Part shown: positions 9,062 through 19,516 of the stretch, piece after piece
Layout: every line of letters starts with the position of its first letter
How positions within the stretch are numbered: position 1 is the stretch's first letter
Assembly (NCBI RefSeq): GCF_014384745.1
Contig: NZ_JACRSO010000001.1
Coordinates: forward strand, 806,001 to 870,000
DNA: 64,000 nt
Direction of reading: 5' to 3'
Origin: Luoshenia tenuis
GTDB lineage: Bacteria; Bacillota; Clostridia; Christensenellales; GCA-900066905
Position numbers and translations under genes: made by a program
The notes under the pieces: generated by a model
Database searches by the model: none
What the model was told of the DNA's origin: nothing
What the model saw: only the letters and a program-made list of their open reading frames with translations

Positions 9062-9493
9062 TCACCTCTCCTCGTAACAGATCGCGTTATTGGGGCAGCC
9101 CGCCACGCAGGCCGGCGCGCCACAGCTGTTTTGCAGGCACAGCTCGCACTTTTGCACCACGCTTCCCTCCGGCCCCGGCATGACCGCCCCATAGGGGCAG
9201 GCCATCACGCAGGTGTAGCAGCCCACGCACTTGTCCTGATCTACGTGGATCACCCCATCGGTGCGGGTCATCGCGCCGGAGATACAGCTTTTTACGCACA
9301 AGGGTTCCTCACAGTGCCGGCAGGATACCGCAAAGCAGATATCCTTGCCCTCCTCGATCTGGATGCGGGGATAGATCTTCTTCCCCTTAAGCGCGTCCAC
9401 CATGTCCTGCTTGCCAGAGTTGGCAAAGGCGCAGTTATACTCGCAAAGGTGGCAGCCCAGGCACCATTTTTCGTTGACATAGATCCGCTTCAT
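9062..9493 (-). CDS. 4Fe-4S dicluster electron-transfer protein of the glt operon
   Basis: 143 residues from the ATG at 9491-9493. AAGGAGG sits nine bases upstream; the longer frame upstream is only a shadow of the neighbour. There are multiple CxxCxxC arrays: CLGCHLCEYNC near the N-terminus, CRHCEEPLCVKSC, CVGCYTCVMACPYG and CELCLQNSCGAPACVAGCP. This is the HycB/DmsB-like ferredoxin pattern with up to four clusters. It sits between the FMN synthase and the FAD oxidoreductase, fitting an electron relay between them. Confidence 0.9.
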   Translation of the reverse strand: MKRIYVNEKWCLGCHLCEYNCAFANSGKQDMVDALKGKKIYPRIQIEEGKDICFAVSCRHCEEPLCVKSCISGAMTRTDGVIHVDQDKCVGCYTCVMACPYGAVMPGPEGSVVQKCELCLQNSCGAPACVAGCPNNAICYEER

Positions 9494-9507
9494 ATCCCTT
9501 GCCTCCT

Positions 9508-11013
9508 TTACTCGCCCGCGTGCTTGATCCCTAAGATCGCAAGCTCCCGGTCGGTCAGCCCAACGCCGCGCAGCATCAGCCGGTTGCCCCGCAACGCCTC
9601 GATAGAGTTGATGCCCATGCCGCCCATCATCTCTTTGATCTCGTGGTTCCAGGCCGATACCAGGTTGATCAGGCGCTGGCAGCCGATATCCGGGTTCAGG
9701 CGCTTGACCAGCTCCGGCCGTTGGGTGGCGATGCCCCAGTTGCACCTGCCCGCCTGGCAGCTGCGGCAAAGGTGGCAGCCTAGCGCCAGCAGCGCGCTGG
9801 TGGCGATGTACACCGCGTCCGCCCCCAACGCAATGGCCTTGACCACGTCTGCACTGGAGCGGATGGAGCCGCCCACGACGATGGAAACGTTGTCTCTGAT
9901 CTTCTCCTGGCGCAGCCGCTCGTCCACGCTGGCCAGCGCCAGTTCGATGGGGATGCCCACGTTATCCCGGATGCGGGTAGGCGCCGCGCCCGTGCCGCCT
10001 CGGAACCCGTCGATGGCGATGATATCCGCCCCGCTGCGGGCTACGCCGCTGGCAATGGCCGCCACATTGTGCACCGCCGCGATCTTTACGATCACCGGCT
10101 TGCGGTAATCGGTGGCTTCCTTTAAAGAGTAGACCAGCTGGCGCAGATCCTCGATAGAGTAGATATCATGGTGCGGCGCCGGGGAGATGGCGTCCGTCCC
10201 CTCGGGGATCATGCGGGTCTTGGAGATATCCCCTACGATCTTGGCCCCGGGCAGGTGGCCGCCGATGCCGGGCTTTGCGCCCTGCCCCATCTTGATCTCA
10301 ATGGCCGCGCCCGCCTCCAGGTAATCCTTATACACGCCAAAGCGGCCGGAGGCGACCTGAACGATGGTGTGAGGCCCGTAGGGATAAAAATCCTCGTGCA
10401 GCCCGCCCTCGCCGGTATTGTAATAGGTGCCCAGCGCCGTGGCCGCCCGGGCCAGGGACTCATGGGCGTTGTAGGAGATCGAACCATAGCTCATGGCCGA
10501 AAACATTACCGGCACCTCCAGCTCCAGCTGTGGCGGCAGGTTATCGGTCCGGATATTGCCTGCCTGATCCCGCTCCAGCTGCGGCTTTTTCCCCAAAAAT
10601 ACCTTGGTCTCCATGGGCTCGCGCAGCGGGTCGATGGAGGGGTTGGTCACCTGGGAGGCGTTGATCAGCATCTTATCCCAGTAAACAGGGTAGGGCTTGG
10701 GGTTGCCCATGGAGCTTAAGAGTACGCCGCCGCTTGACGCCTGCCGGTAGACCTCGGCAATGGTCTGGCCCGTCCAGTTGGCGTTTTCTCTGAAGGTGTG
10801 GTCGCTCTTTACAATTTTAAGCGCCCTGGTGGGGCAAAGCGAAACACAACGGTGGCAGTTCACACATTTGCTCTCGTCTGCGATCATCCTGCCTCGCTCC
10901 TCATCAAAGCGGTGCACCTCGTTGGCGCATTGCCGCTCACATACCCTGCAGGCGATGCAGCGGTCAGGATTACGCACCACTTCGTATTCCGGATACAAAA
11001 AATCAATGGCCAT
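9508..11013 (-). CDS. Glutamate synthase FMN domain with N-terminal ferredoxin domain (gltB2-type)
   Basis: 501 residues. An N-terminal 2x[4Fe-4S] domain (CIACRVCERQC and CVNCHRCVSLCPTRA, about 18-65) precedes the FMN-binding TIM barrel. The barrel includes GEGGLHEDFYPYG, MGQGAKPGIGGHLPG, ISPAPHHDIYSIEDL, DGFRGGTGAAP and the 3Fe-4S cysteines CHLCRSCQAGRCNWG. This is the archaeal-type central domain that reductively aminates 2-oxoglutarate with ammonia supplied by the amidotransferase subunit. Three bases separate it from the amidotransferase gene. Confidence 0.93.
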   Translation of the reverse strand: MAIDFLYPEYEVVRNPDRCIACRVCERQCANEVHRFDEERGRMIADESKCVNCHRCVSLCPTRALKIVKSDHTFRENANWTGQTIAEVYRQASSGGVLLSSMGNPKPYPVYWDKMLINASQVTNPSIDPLREPMETKVFLGKKPQLERDQAGNIRTDNLPPQLELEVPVMFSAMSYGSISYNAHESLARAATALGTYYNTGEGGLHEDFYPYGPHTIVQVASGRFGVYKDYLEAGAAIEIKMGQGAKPGIGGHLPGAKIVGDISKTRMIPEGTDAISPAPHHDIYSIEDLRQLVYSLKEATDYRKPVIVKIAAVHNVAAIASGVARSGADIIAIDGFRGGTGAAPTRIRDNVGIPIELALASVDERLRQEKIRDNVSIVVGGSIRSSADVVKAIALGADAVYIATSALLALGCHLCRSCQAGRCNWGIATQRPELVKRLNPDIGCQRLINLVSAWNHEIKEMMGGMGINSIEALRGNRLMLRGVGLTDRELAILGIKHAGE

Positions 11014-11016
11014 CTC

Positions 11017-12120
11017 TTACACTCCTTCCCCTGCATCTTGTCCGCGCAGCGTCACGATGACCGGCTCTCCGCCCTGGGGCGCCCATACCTTATCCAGCTT
11101 CGGGGCGATGATGCGGATGGCGCACTCCTCGCTGGCCATGTACACCCGGTCTCCCTTTTCGCCGATCACCATGCTGCGCAGCTTCAGCCTGTCGTTTAGT
11201 GCCATCATGCCGCCTTCAAATCCCACCAAAATGGAAAACGGGCCGGTGACCAGGCATCCGGAAAACGCATTGCGCAGGTACAGCATCTTATCCCGCGCCT
11301 GGGGCGGCAGGTTATCGATGGCGCTCCAAAACGGCGCGGCGATCACCTGGGCCGCTTCCTCCATGGTCAGCCCCTGCTTGCGCACCAGATAGTCGATGAT
11401 ATAGGTGATCACTTCCGTATCCGTCAGCAGCGTGCACTGGTAACCGAACATCTCGATGTAGCGCCGGTTGGCATCATAAGAGGAAATCTCGCCGTTATGG
11501 ACGATGGACAGATCCAGCAGCGCAAAGGGGTGCGCCCCGCCCCACCAGCCCGGCGTGTTGGTGGGGTAGCGCCCGTGCGCGGTCCACGCATAGCCTGCGT
11601 ACTCATCCAGCCGGTAAAAACGGCCCACATCCTCCGGGAAACCCACCGCTTTAAACACGCCCATATTTTTACCACTGGAGAATACGTACGCGCCCTCGAT
11701 CTGCGTATTGATCCTGATGACGCACTCCACCACAAATTCCTTTTCCTCCAGCTGGCTCTCCTGCAGCCGGGTGGGCAGCGGCGTTACGAAATAGCGCCAG
11801 ATCAGCGGCTCCCGCGTAATGGCCGGGTTTTTGCGCGTGGGGATCTTGGAAAGGTTGACGATATCAAAATGACGCTCCAAAAACCGCTCGCACTTCTCTT
11901 TCGCCTGCGCGGTATCGTAAAAAATATGGAACGCATAGTCGTCTTTATACTCCGGATAGATCCCATAGCCTGCGAACCCGCCGCCAAGGCCATTGGATCG
12001 GTCGTGCATGGTGGCGATGGAGGTAATGATCTCCCCGCCGTCAAAGCGCCTGCCGCTCCGGTCAAATATTCCGGAGATGGCGCAGCCCGATGGAATCCGT
12101 ACCTGTCCTTCCCGCAACAT
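11017..12120 (-). CDS. Glutamate synthase glutamine amidotransferase subunit (gltB1-type, class II)
   Basis: 367 residues from the ATG at 12118-12120, chosen because GGAGG lies eight bases upstream. Class II Ntn amidotransferase: the likely nucleophile is Cys13 in GCAISGIFDRSG, implying removal of a 12-residue leader. Further motifs are GRYPTNTPGWWGGAHPF and SIVHNGEISSYDANR, followed by TDTEVITY. It hydrolyses glutamine and passes ammonia to the FMN subunit. It is the first gene of the glt operon and is preceded by a promoter and an attenuator-like leader. Confidence 0.9.
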   Translation of the reverse strand: MLREGQVRIPSGCAISGIFDRSGRRFDGGEIITSIATMHDRSNGLGGGFAGYGIYPEYKDDYAFHIFYDTAQAKEKCERFLERHFDIVNLSKIPTRKNPAITREPLIWRYFVTPLPTRLQESQLEEKEFVVECVIRINTQIEGAYVFSSGKNMGVFKAVGFPEDVGRFYRLDEYAGYAWTAHGRYPTNTPGWWGGAHPFALLDLSIVHNGEISSYDANRRYIEMFGYQCTLLTDTEVITYIIDYLVRKQGLTMEEAAQVIAAPFWSAIDNLPPQARDKMLYLRNAFSGCLVTGPFSILVGFEGGMMALNDRLKLRSMVIGEKGDRVYMASEECAIRIIAPKLDKVWAPQGGEPVIVTLRGQDAGEGV

Positions 12121-12184
12121 CAGCCTTTCCTCCTTGTCATAAAGCGCCAACCGCCCTAAGGCTGACGCCCGCATTTACGAGTAA

Positions 12185-12239
12185 CAAAAAAAGGAGTTCA
12201 CATGGGAAATAAAAATACTTCCCGTGAACTCCTTTGTTC
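12185..12239 (-). promoter_or_regulatory. glt leader attenuator with ANTAR-type hexaloop hairpin overlapping a terminator
   Basis: Minus strand, just after the predicted transcript start (about 12245). GAAC/GTTC closes a hexaloop AAAGGA (12226-12239), with A at loop position 1 and G at position 4. The loop and 3' strand are also the 5' arm AAAGGAGTTCAC of a 12-bp terminator stem whose other arm is at 12190-12201, followed by a run of T. The two folds exclude each other. Seen directly: both hairpins. Inferred: control by an ANTAR antiterminator. Confidence 0.7.
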
Positions 12240-12251
12240 TCCTGTTGTTTA

Positions 12252-12281
12252 AGTATACGCCGCTCCTTCCGCGTTTGTCAA
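12252..12281 (-). promoter_or_regulatory. Promoter of the glt operon
   Basis: Minus strand TTGACA (12276-12281), 18-base spacer, TATACT (12252-12257). Transcription would begin near 12245, directly before the leader terminator. Confidence 0.75.
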
Positions 12282-12415
12282 CCCTTGCGGCGCTCTTTTT
12301 GATATTTTAACTATTTTTCCTGCAACAATTAGCTTTTATCTTGCGTATATATAAGGTAATATCCATTTTTCTGCATGTCCCATAAAAAAACTTGCATATT
12401 TTTGCCGTGAAAGGG

Positions 12416-12444
12416 TTGACAAATTTAACCTGCCGCACTATAAT
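12416..12444 (+). promoter_or_regulatory. Consensus promoter of glnN
   Basis: TTGACA (12416-12421), 17-base spacer, TATAAT (12439-12444): a perfect sigma-A match. Predicted start is about 12451. A strong core promoter fits control by premature termination rather than initiation. Confidence 0.85.
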
Positions 12445-12455
12445 GGCCTCATCAA

Positions 12456-12502
12456 ACAGCAAAGACGCTGTGGGTAGTCCAATTACCCGCAGCGTCTTTT
12501 TT
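12456..12502 (+). promoter_or_regulatory. glnN leader attenuator with ANTAR-type hexaloop hairpin overlapping a terminator
   Basis: ACAGC/GCTGT closes a hexaloop AAAGAC (12456-12471), with A1 and G4 as in ANTAR targets. The loop and 3' strand form the 5' arm of a long terminator stem (AAAGACGCTG with GGGTA against TACCC with CAGCGTCTTT; 12461-12499), ending in a T-run. It begins only a few bases after the predicted start, the same arrangement as in the glt leader. Confidence 0.72.
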
Positions 12503-12509
12503 GTTTTAG

Positions 12510-12532
12510 GCTTGCCGCAGAAAGTGGCAAGC
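12510..12532 (+). promoter_or_regulatory. Second hairpin in the glnN leader
   Basis: GCTTGCC pairs with GGCAAGC (up to nine pairs with the inner G-T and C-G), leaving a loop of AGAAA. It lies between the terminator and the AAGGAGG site of glnN. It could affect translation or stability; the role is unknown. Confidence 0.5.
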
Positions 12533-12550
12533 GTCTAAAAGGAGGAATGG

Positions 12551-14650
<2,100 letters not shown>

Positions 14651-14668
14651 GCGCAATCAAATATCGTC

Positions 14669-14749
14669 GATGCACAAAGGCGTGCATCCCGAAACAAGGC
14701 CTTGCGGCAACCGTTTGCTGCCCACGGCCCCCAAGCGGGATGCACGCTT
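14669..14749 (+). promoter_or_regulatory. Intercistronic attenuator between glnN and amt with ANTAR-type hexaloop hairpin
   Basis: GATGCAC/GTGCATC (7 bp) closes hexaloop AAAGGC (14669-14688). From the end of that loop, GCGTGCATCCCG (14680-14691) pairs instead with CGGGATGCACGC (14736-14747), a 12-bp stem followed by TTATTATTT. The 44-base interior holds a nested GCGGCAA/TTGCTGC hairpin inside GGCC/GGCC. The two alternative folds share the same strand, as in the glt and glnN leaders. The T-tract is weaker than in those two. Confidence 0.68.
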
Positions 14750-14770
14750 ATTATTTAGAGGAGGGATTGT

Positions 14771-16495
14771 ATGTTTTCATCTGCTGATACCATTTGGGTA
14801 TTGCTGGGCGCTGCGCTGGTATTTTTCATGCAGGCCGGGTTTGCCATGGTAGAGACCGGTTTCACCCGGGCGAAAAACGCCGGCAACATCGTGATGAAGA
14901 ACCTGATGGACTTTTCCCTGGGCGCGCCGATCTTCTGGCTGGTAGGCTTTGGCATCATGTTCGGCGCGGGCAATCAGTTCTTCGGCTGGTTCGATTTTAT
15001 GAGCCAGGCGGATTACAGCTTCCTGGGCCTGAGCGTGCCCACCCCGGTGTTCATGATCTTTCAGACCGTATTTTGCGCCACGGCGGCCACCATCGTTTCC
15101 GGCGCCATGGCCGAGCGCACCAAGTTTGCCTCTTACTGTCTGTACTCCATCGCTATCAGCCTTATCGTCTATCCCGTATCCGGCCATTGGATCTGGGGCG
15201 GGGGTTGGCTCAGCGAGATGGGCTTCCACGATTTTGCCGGCTCCACCGCCGTGCACATGGTGGGCGGCGTATCGGCCCTGATCGGCGCCAAGATGCTGGG
15301 GCCCCGTATCGGCAAGTATGATAAGGACGGCAAGCCTAAAGCCATCTTGGGCCACAGTTTGACCCTGGGCGCGCTGGGCGTATTCATCCTGTGGTTCTGC
15401 TGGTTTGGTTTTAACGGCACCTCTACCTTAAGCGCCACGGGTGACGATACCCTGACCAGCATGGGCTCGATCTTTATGACCACCAACCTGGCAGCTGCCG
15501 TCGCGGCGGTAACCGCCATGTGCGTCACCTGGATCCGTTACAAAAAGCCGGATGTTTCCATGACGCTCAACGGTGCGTTGGCTGGCCTTGTAGCCATTAC
15601 GGCCGGATGCGATATGGTCAGCCCTTTGGGCGCGGCTATCATCGGCCTGGCGGCCGGCGTGCTGATCGTATTTGGCGTTGAGTTTGTCGATAAGATCCTC
15701 AAGATCGACGACCCGGTAGGCGCCATTGGCGTGCACGGCATCTGCGGCGCGGCCGGAACGATCCTCACGGGTCTGCTGGCCACCGACGGCGGCCTGTTTT
15801 ACGGCGGCGGTTTCCAGTTCCTGGGCATCCAGGTCGTTGGCGTACTTTCCGTCATCGCCTGGGTTACCGTGACCATGACGATCATCTTTTTCATCATCAA
15901 AAAGACCATCGGCCTGCGGGTCAAGCCCGAAGAGGAGATCGCGGGTCTGGATATCGAAGAGCACGGCCTGGCCTCCAGCTATGCGGATTTTATGCCCATG
16001 CCGGCCAGCTTAACCGGCGATGGCGTCGCCATGCCGGCTAGCGTAGCCGCGATGGCCGCTTCCCCTGCCGTCCCGGTAGAGCAGGCCATCCCGGTACAGG
16101 ATTATTCTTCCGCCGGTCACACGCCTGCCGAAGGGACGCCCAAGATGACCAAACTGGTGCTGATCTTCAACCAGAGCCGGTTTGAGCCCTTTAAGGCCGC
16201 GATGAACGAGCTGGGCATCTCCGGTATGACAGTCACCCAGGTGCTGGGCTGCGGCATGCAGAAGGGCCGCAGCGAGTACTACCGCGGCGTTGCGGTGGAT
16301 ATCAACCTGCTGCCCAAGGTGCAGGTGGACATCGTGGTATGCAAGGTTCCGGTGCGCAGCGTGATCGAGGCGGCCAAGCGGGTACTGTATTCCGGCCACA
16401 TTGGCGATGGCAAGATCTTCGTATACGACGTGGAGAATGTGGTCAAGGTCCGCACCGGTGAGGAAGGGTATGACGCCCTGCAGGATGAGGAGTGA
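14771..16495 (+). CDS. Ammonium transporter fused to a PII signalling domain (Amt-GlnK)
   Basis: 574 residues. Residues 1 to about 400 are an Amt channel with about eleven membrane helices (MQAGFAMVETGFTRAKN, GGVSALIGAKMLGPR, GVHGICGAAGT). A linker rich in Ala, Pro and Met follows. A complete PII domain at about 459-574 has the B-loop GHIGDGKIFV and C-loop RTGEEG. The T-loop position equivalent to Tyr51 of GlnB is valine, so uridylylation at that site is impossible. Amt-PII fusions are known in Clostridia and would self-gate ammonium uptake by sensing ATP/ADP and 2-oxoglutarate. GGAGGG precedes the ATG. Confidence 0.95.
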   Translation: MFSSADTIWVLLGAALVFFMQAGFAMVETGFTRAKNAGNIVMKNLMDFSLGAPIFWLVGFGIMFGAGNQFFGWFDFMSQADYSFLGLSVPTPVFMIFQTVFCATAATIVSGAMAERTKFASYCLYSIAISLIVYPVSGHWIWGGGWLSEMGFHDFAGSTAVHMVGGVSALIGAKMLGPRIGKYDKDGKPKAILGHSLTLGALGVFILWFCWFGFNGTSTLSATGDDTLTSMGSIFMTTNLAAAVAAVTAMCVTWIRYKKPDVSMTLNGALAGLVAITAGCDMVSPLGAAIIGLAAGVLIVFGVEFVDKILKIDDPVGAIGVHGICGAAGTILTGLLATDGGLFYGGGFQFLGIQVVGVLSVIAWVTVTMTIIFFIIKKTIGLRVKPEEEIAGLDIEEHGLASSYADFMPMPASLTGDGVAMPASVAAMAASPAVPVEQAIPVQDYSSAGHTPAEGTPKMTKLVLIFNQSRFEPFKAAMNELGISGMTVTQVLGCGMQKGRSEYYRGVAVDINLLPKVQVDIVVCKVPVRSVIEAAKRVLYSGHIGDGKIFVYDVENVVKVRTGEEGYDALQDEE

Positions 16496-16556
16496 TCCGT
16501 TCCCACCTCCAATCGCGCTCCATAACAGGGAGGCATATCCCTAATCGGAAGTGATA

Positions 16557-16590
16557 CAAACGGCATAGCCAAAATGGCTATGCCGTTTTG
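16557..16590 (+). terminator. Intrinsic terminator after amt-glnK
   Basis: ACGGCATAGCC pairs with GGCTATGCCGT around AAAAT, followed by TTT. Confidence 0.85.
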
Positions 16591-16711
16591 TCGTCTGTAA
16601 CGGTGTTCTGCGGATACCCTCCCCAGCAATTTACCATAGATTTACCCCAAACTCTAATTGTGTTAAAATGCGAGAGAACAACGTTAAGTTATTCTTAGGA
16701 GGATATAAATA

Positions 16712-17305
16712 ATGATTTCAGCCGTTTATGATAGGCGGAGCATCAGAAAATTTTTAGATGCCCCAATATCCAAAGAGGATATTGAGGCGATCATCCAAAG
16801 CGGGATAAAAGCCCCTTCTTCTAAAAACCGGCAGCCGTGGAAATTTACGGTCGTACAGGGGCGGGCCAAAGAAGAAATGCTGTCTGCCTTTCGCCGGGGG
16901 ATTTTAAGGGAAGAGCACGATTATACTTTACTGCCGCAAAGCAAGCAGCATATTGCCGGGGCAAAATATACCGTGGACATCATGGCAGAGGCTCCGGTCA
17001 TCGTATTTGTTTCTAATTCATTGGGCAAAAGTATTTGGGAGGATCTAACTACAGAAGAGCGCATCGCTGAGATCTGCAATATTCAATCCATCGGCGCAGC
17101 CATAGAGAATATGGTCCTTGCCGCTACAGACAGAGGGATCGGCAGCTTGTGGATTTGTGATATATATTTTGCATATCCAGAATTATGCGAATGGCTGCAC
17201 AGCGATGGTCAGCTGGTAGCAGCGGTTGCCTTGGGCTATCCTAACGAATTTCCCCGGGCGCGCACGCGCAAAGGGCTTGAAGAGGTGGTTGAATGGAGGC
17301 TTTGA
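16712..17305 (+). CDS. Nitroreductase-family FMN oxidoreductase
   Basis: 197 residues. The opening YDRRSIRKFLDAPISKEDIE and GIKAPSSKNRQPWKF form the FMN-binding signature of nitroreductases. The C-terminal IGSLWICDIYF and VAAVALGYP complete the fold. It is likely a dimeric FMN enzyme using NAD(P)H on an unknown substrate. AGGAGG lies nine bases upstream. It is monocistronic, between the amt terminator and a convergent gene. Confidence 0.88.
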   Translation: MISAVYDRRSIRKFLDAPISKEDIEAIIQSGIKAPSSKNRQPWKFTVVQGRAKEEMLSAFRRGILREEHDYTLLPQSKQHIAGAKYTVDIMAEAPVIVFVSNSLGKSIWEDLTTEERIAEICNIQSIGAAIENMVLAATDRGIGSLWICDIYFAYPELCEWLHSDGQLVAAVALGYPNEFPRARTRKGLEEVVEWRL

Positions 17306-17342
17306 ATCATTCCCTTGCCGGGCAACCCTTCCTTTTATCCAT

Positions 17343-17723
17343 TTAAACCAATGCACCCGGGCCGTCAGCGCCGTAGATCGCGCGCACGTCCCGCAGCCCT
17401 TCGGCGATCTCCTGCCGGGTAAAATCCGCCGCTTTTAAGGCATCATCCTCCATTCCCTGCAGCAGACTGTAAAAGTCGATCGCCACCTTCAAATACGCCT
17501 CCCGCGGCTCGGCCCTGATCGTATCAAAGAGCAGGTCCTCCGCCTCGTTTATCGCCCCCTGCCCGACCATGCCCTGCAACCGGTAAAGCAAAAAGTTGCC
17601 CGGGTCCAGATGCCCCTGCTCGTCGATCACATCCGCGCTCCCCATATCCTTTTGCATTAGAACTTTTGCCAGAAACCGGGTCAGCCCCTCGATCTGGCGC
17701 ATAATGTAATCGTTTTCAAACAT
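17343..17723 (-). CDS. DUF6483-type small protein
   Basis: 126 residues, soluble and largely helical, with the family-typical opening MFENDYIMRQIEGLTRFLAKVL and a tetratricopeptide-like middle. The function is unknown. A minus-strand GCGACA-N17-TATAAT lies just upstream (about 17750-17785), so it has its own promoter and is divergent from the sugar-isomerase-like gene. Confidence 0.65.
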   Translation of the reverse strand: MFENDYIMRQIEGLTRFLAKVLMQKDMGSADVIDEQGHLDPGNFLLYRLQGMVGQGAINEAEDLLFDTIRAEPREAYLKVAIDFYSLLQGMEDDALKAADFTRQEIAEGLRDVRAIYGADGPGALV

Positions 17724-17851
17724 AGCCGGTTTCCGCCTTTATCGTATCTTTTCTTTATTATACCGCTTTATGCCGTATTTGTCGCACCTTACAGGCTGCT
17801 TCCTCCGGCCAAACATGGTACAATAAGGGCAAAGTAAAGGAGGGTGCAGGT

Positions 17852-18694
17852 ATGCATGTAGGCGGAATGTTTCCCTACGGGCAGGTCTCTTCCATGGCGG
17901 AATATCTGGATATCAATTTATCGCTTGGCTACCGCGCGGTGGTCTACCCGGCGGAGGCGTCCTTGAGCGAGGAGAACGTTGCACTGTTTGAGCGCTATTG
18001 CCGCCAGCATCGTCTTGTGGTGGCCGAGGTGGGCATCTGGAACAACCCCGTCTCGCCCGACCCGAAGGAGCGGATGATGGCCCTTGAGCAGGGCAAGCTG
18101 CGTCTAGCCCTGGCCGAGCGGCTGAACGCCCGCTGCTGCGTCAACGTGTCCGGCAGCGCGGGCAGCGTATGGTACGCCCCTTATCCGCAGAATTTCACGC
18201 CGGAGCACGTGGCCCTGGCCGTGCGCGCCGTGCAGGAGATCATCGACGCTGTGCAGCCCCAGCATACCTGTTTTGCGCTGGAACCCATGCAATGGATGGT
18301 GCCCGATTCGCCGGAGAGCTATCTATCGCTGATCGCGCAGATCGACCGGCCGGCCTTTAAGGTCCATATGGATATCTGCAACCTGCTGTTCACCCCGCGC
18401 CGGCTGCTGGGCCAGCGCGAATATATGGATGCCTGCTTTGAAAAACTGGGGCCTTTTATCCGCAGCTGCCATGTAAAGGACCTGCGCATCCTCCCCGGCA
18501 TGGCTTGGGCCACGCAGGAAGTGGTTCCCGGCCGCGGGCAGGTGGACCTCCCCTATTACCTGCAAAAAATCGAGGCGCAAGATCCCGATCTGCCGGTCAT
18601 AATCGAGCATCTGTCGGGGCGCGATCAGTATTATGAGGCGCTGCGGCACGTGCGCAACCTGTGTCGGGAAAGCGGCATCGCCCTGGATGCCTGA
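17852..18694 (+). CDS. Sugar phosphate isomerase/epimerase-like TIM-barrel protein
   Basis: 280 residues of the xylose-isomerase-like TIM-barrel superfamily. Metal-ligand candidates follow the family pattern: FALEPMQW (Glu), KVHMDICNLL (Asp/His), SCHVKDLR (His) and VIIEHLSG (Glu). These enzymes isomerise or epimerise sugars or inositols; the substrate is unknown. AAGGAGGG precedes the ATG. It ends 15 bases before the HAD phosphatase gene, so the two are probably one operon. Confidence 0.8.
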   Translation: MHVGGMFPYGQVSSMAEYLDINLSLGYRAVVYPAEASLSEENVALFERYCRQHRLVVAEVGIWNNPVSPDPKERMMALEQGKLRLALAERLNARCCVNVSGSAGSVWYAPYPQNFTPEHVALAVRAVQEIIDAVQPQHTCFALEPMQWMVPDSPESYLSLIAQIDRPAFKVHMDICNLLFTPRRLLGQREYMDACFEKLGPFIRSCHVKDLRILPGMAWATQEVVPGRGQVDLPYYLQKIEAQDPDLPVIIEHLSGRDQYYEALRHVRNLCRESGIALDA

Positions 18695-18709
18695 GAAGGA
18701 GACACCGCT

Positions 18710-19507
18710 ATGGTAAAATTGATCGCAGCCGATATGGACGGCACGCTGCTGAGCAGCCAAAAACAGCTCCCGCCGGATTTTTTTGACGTGGTCGCCCCGC
18801 TGTTGCGGCGAGGCGTGCGGTTTGCCATCGCCAGCGGCCGCCAATACGATAATATCCGCAGCTATTTTTCTCACCTGGAAGACCAACTGACCTATATCGC
18901 CGAAAACGGCGCGTTGATTATGGAAAAGGGCCAGGTGCTCTACAAAAGCGCGATCCCTGCGCAAAACTGCGGCGCACCCCTGCAGGCTATTCGGGGGATG
19001 GCAGGCGTATATCCCCTGTTTTGCGGCGTAAAGGCTGCCTATACCGATTGCCGCCAGCCAAACTTTTTAGCGCAGGCCCGCCGGTACTATAAAACCATCC
19101 AATTTGTGGACGATCTCTGCACCCCCATCGATGACGATATCTGCCGCATCGCCGTGTTTGACGATGCGCCCGCCGCACAGAATAGCTACGCCCGCCTGTT
19201 GCACTTTGAAGGGCGCTTTAAAGTCACCTTATCCGGCCGACATTGGGCCGACCTGACCAACCCGGGCGTCAACAAAGGTAGCGCCGTACAGGCTCTGTGT
19301 GCCCGGCTGGGGCTGGATCGGGAACAGGTCATGGCCTTTGGCGACTACTTTAACGATCTGGAGCTGCTGACGTACTGCGCCCACAGTTTTGCCATGGCCA
19401 ACGCCCAGCCGGAGATCAAGGCCATCTGCCGCTATCAGGCGGCCAGCAATGATGAAGGCGGGGTGACAAAGGCCCTGCGGGATCACGCCGGCCTGTTTGA
19501 TGTGTAA
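18710..19507 (+). CDS. Cof-type HAD-family phosphatase
   Basis: 265 residues with the four HAD motifs: DMDGTLLSS (motif I, about 8-16), AIASGRQYDN (motif II), the lysine in NPGVNKGSAV (motif III) and FGDYFNDLELL (motif IV). The cap is the C2 type of Cof/YbjI enzymes, which act on sugar phosphates or cofactor precursors. It probably acts with the sugar-isomerase-like protein upstream. Confidence 0.88.
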   Translation: MVKLIAADMDGTLLSSQKQLPPDFFDVVAPLLRRGVRFAIASGRQYDNIRSYFSHLEDQLTYIAENGALIMEKGQVLYKSAIPAQNCGAPLQAIRGMAGVYPLFCGVKAAYTDCRQPNFLAQARRYYKTIQFVDDLCTPIDDDICRIAVFDDAPAAQNSYARLLHFEGRFKVTLSGRHWADLTNPGVNKGSAVQALCARLGLDREQVMAFGDYFNDLELLTYCAHSFAMANAQPEIKAICRYQAASNDEGGVTKALRDHAGLFDV

Positions 19508-19516
19508 AAAGATTGC

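Noticed and set aside
9494..9769. N-terminal extension of the 4Fe-4S protein frame
   Set aside because: The extra 92 residues overlap the FMN synthase gene; a good ribosome site supports the ATG at 9491-9493.
12240..12450. GlnR/TnrA-type operator between the divergent nitrogen promoters
   Set aside because: No TGTNA-N7-TNACA match was found; the leader hairpins explain regulation better.
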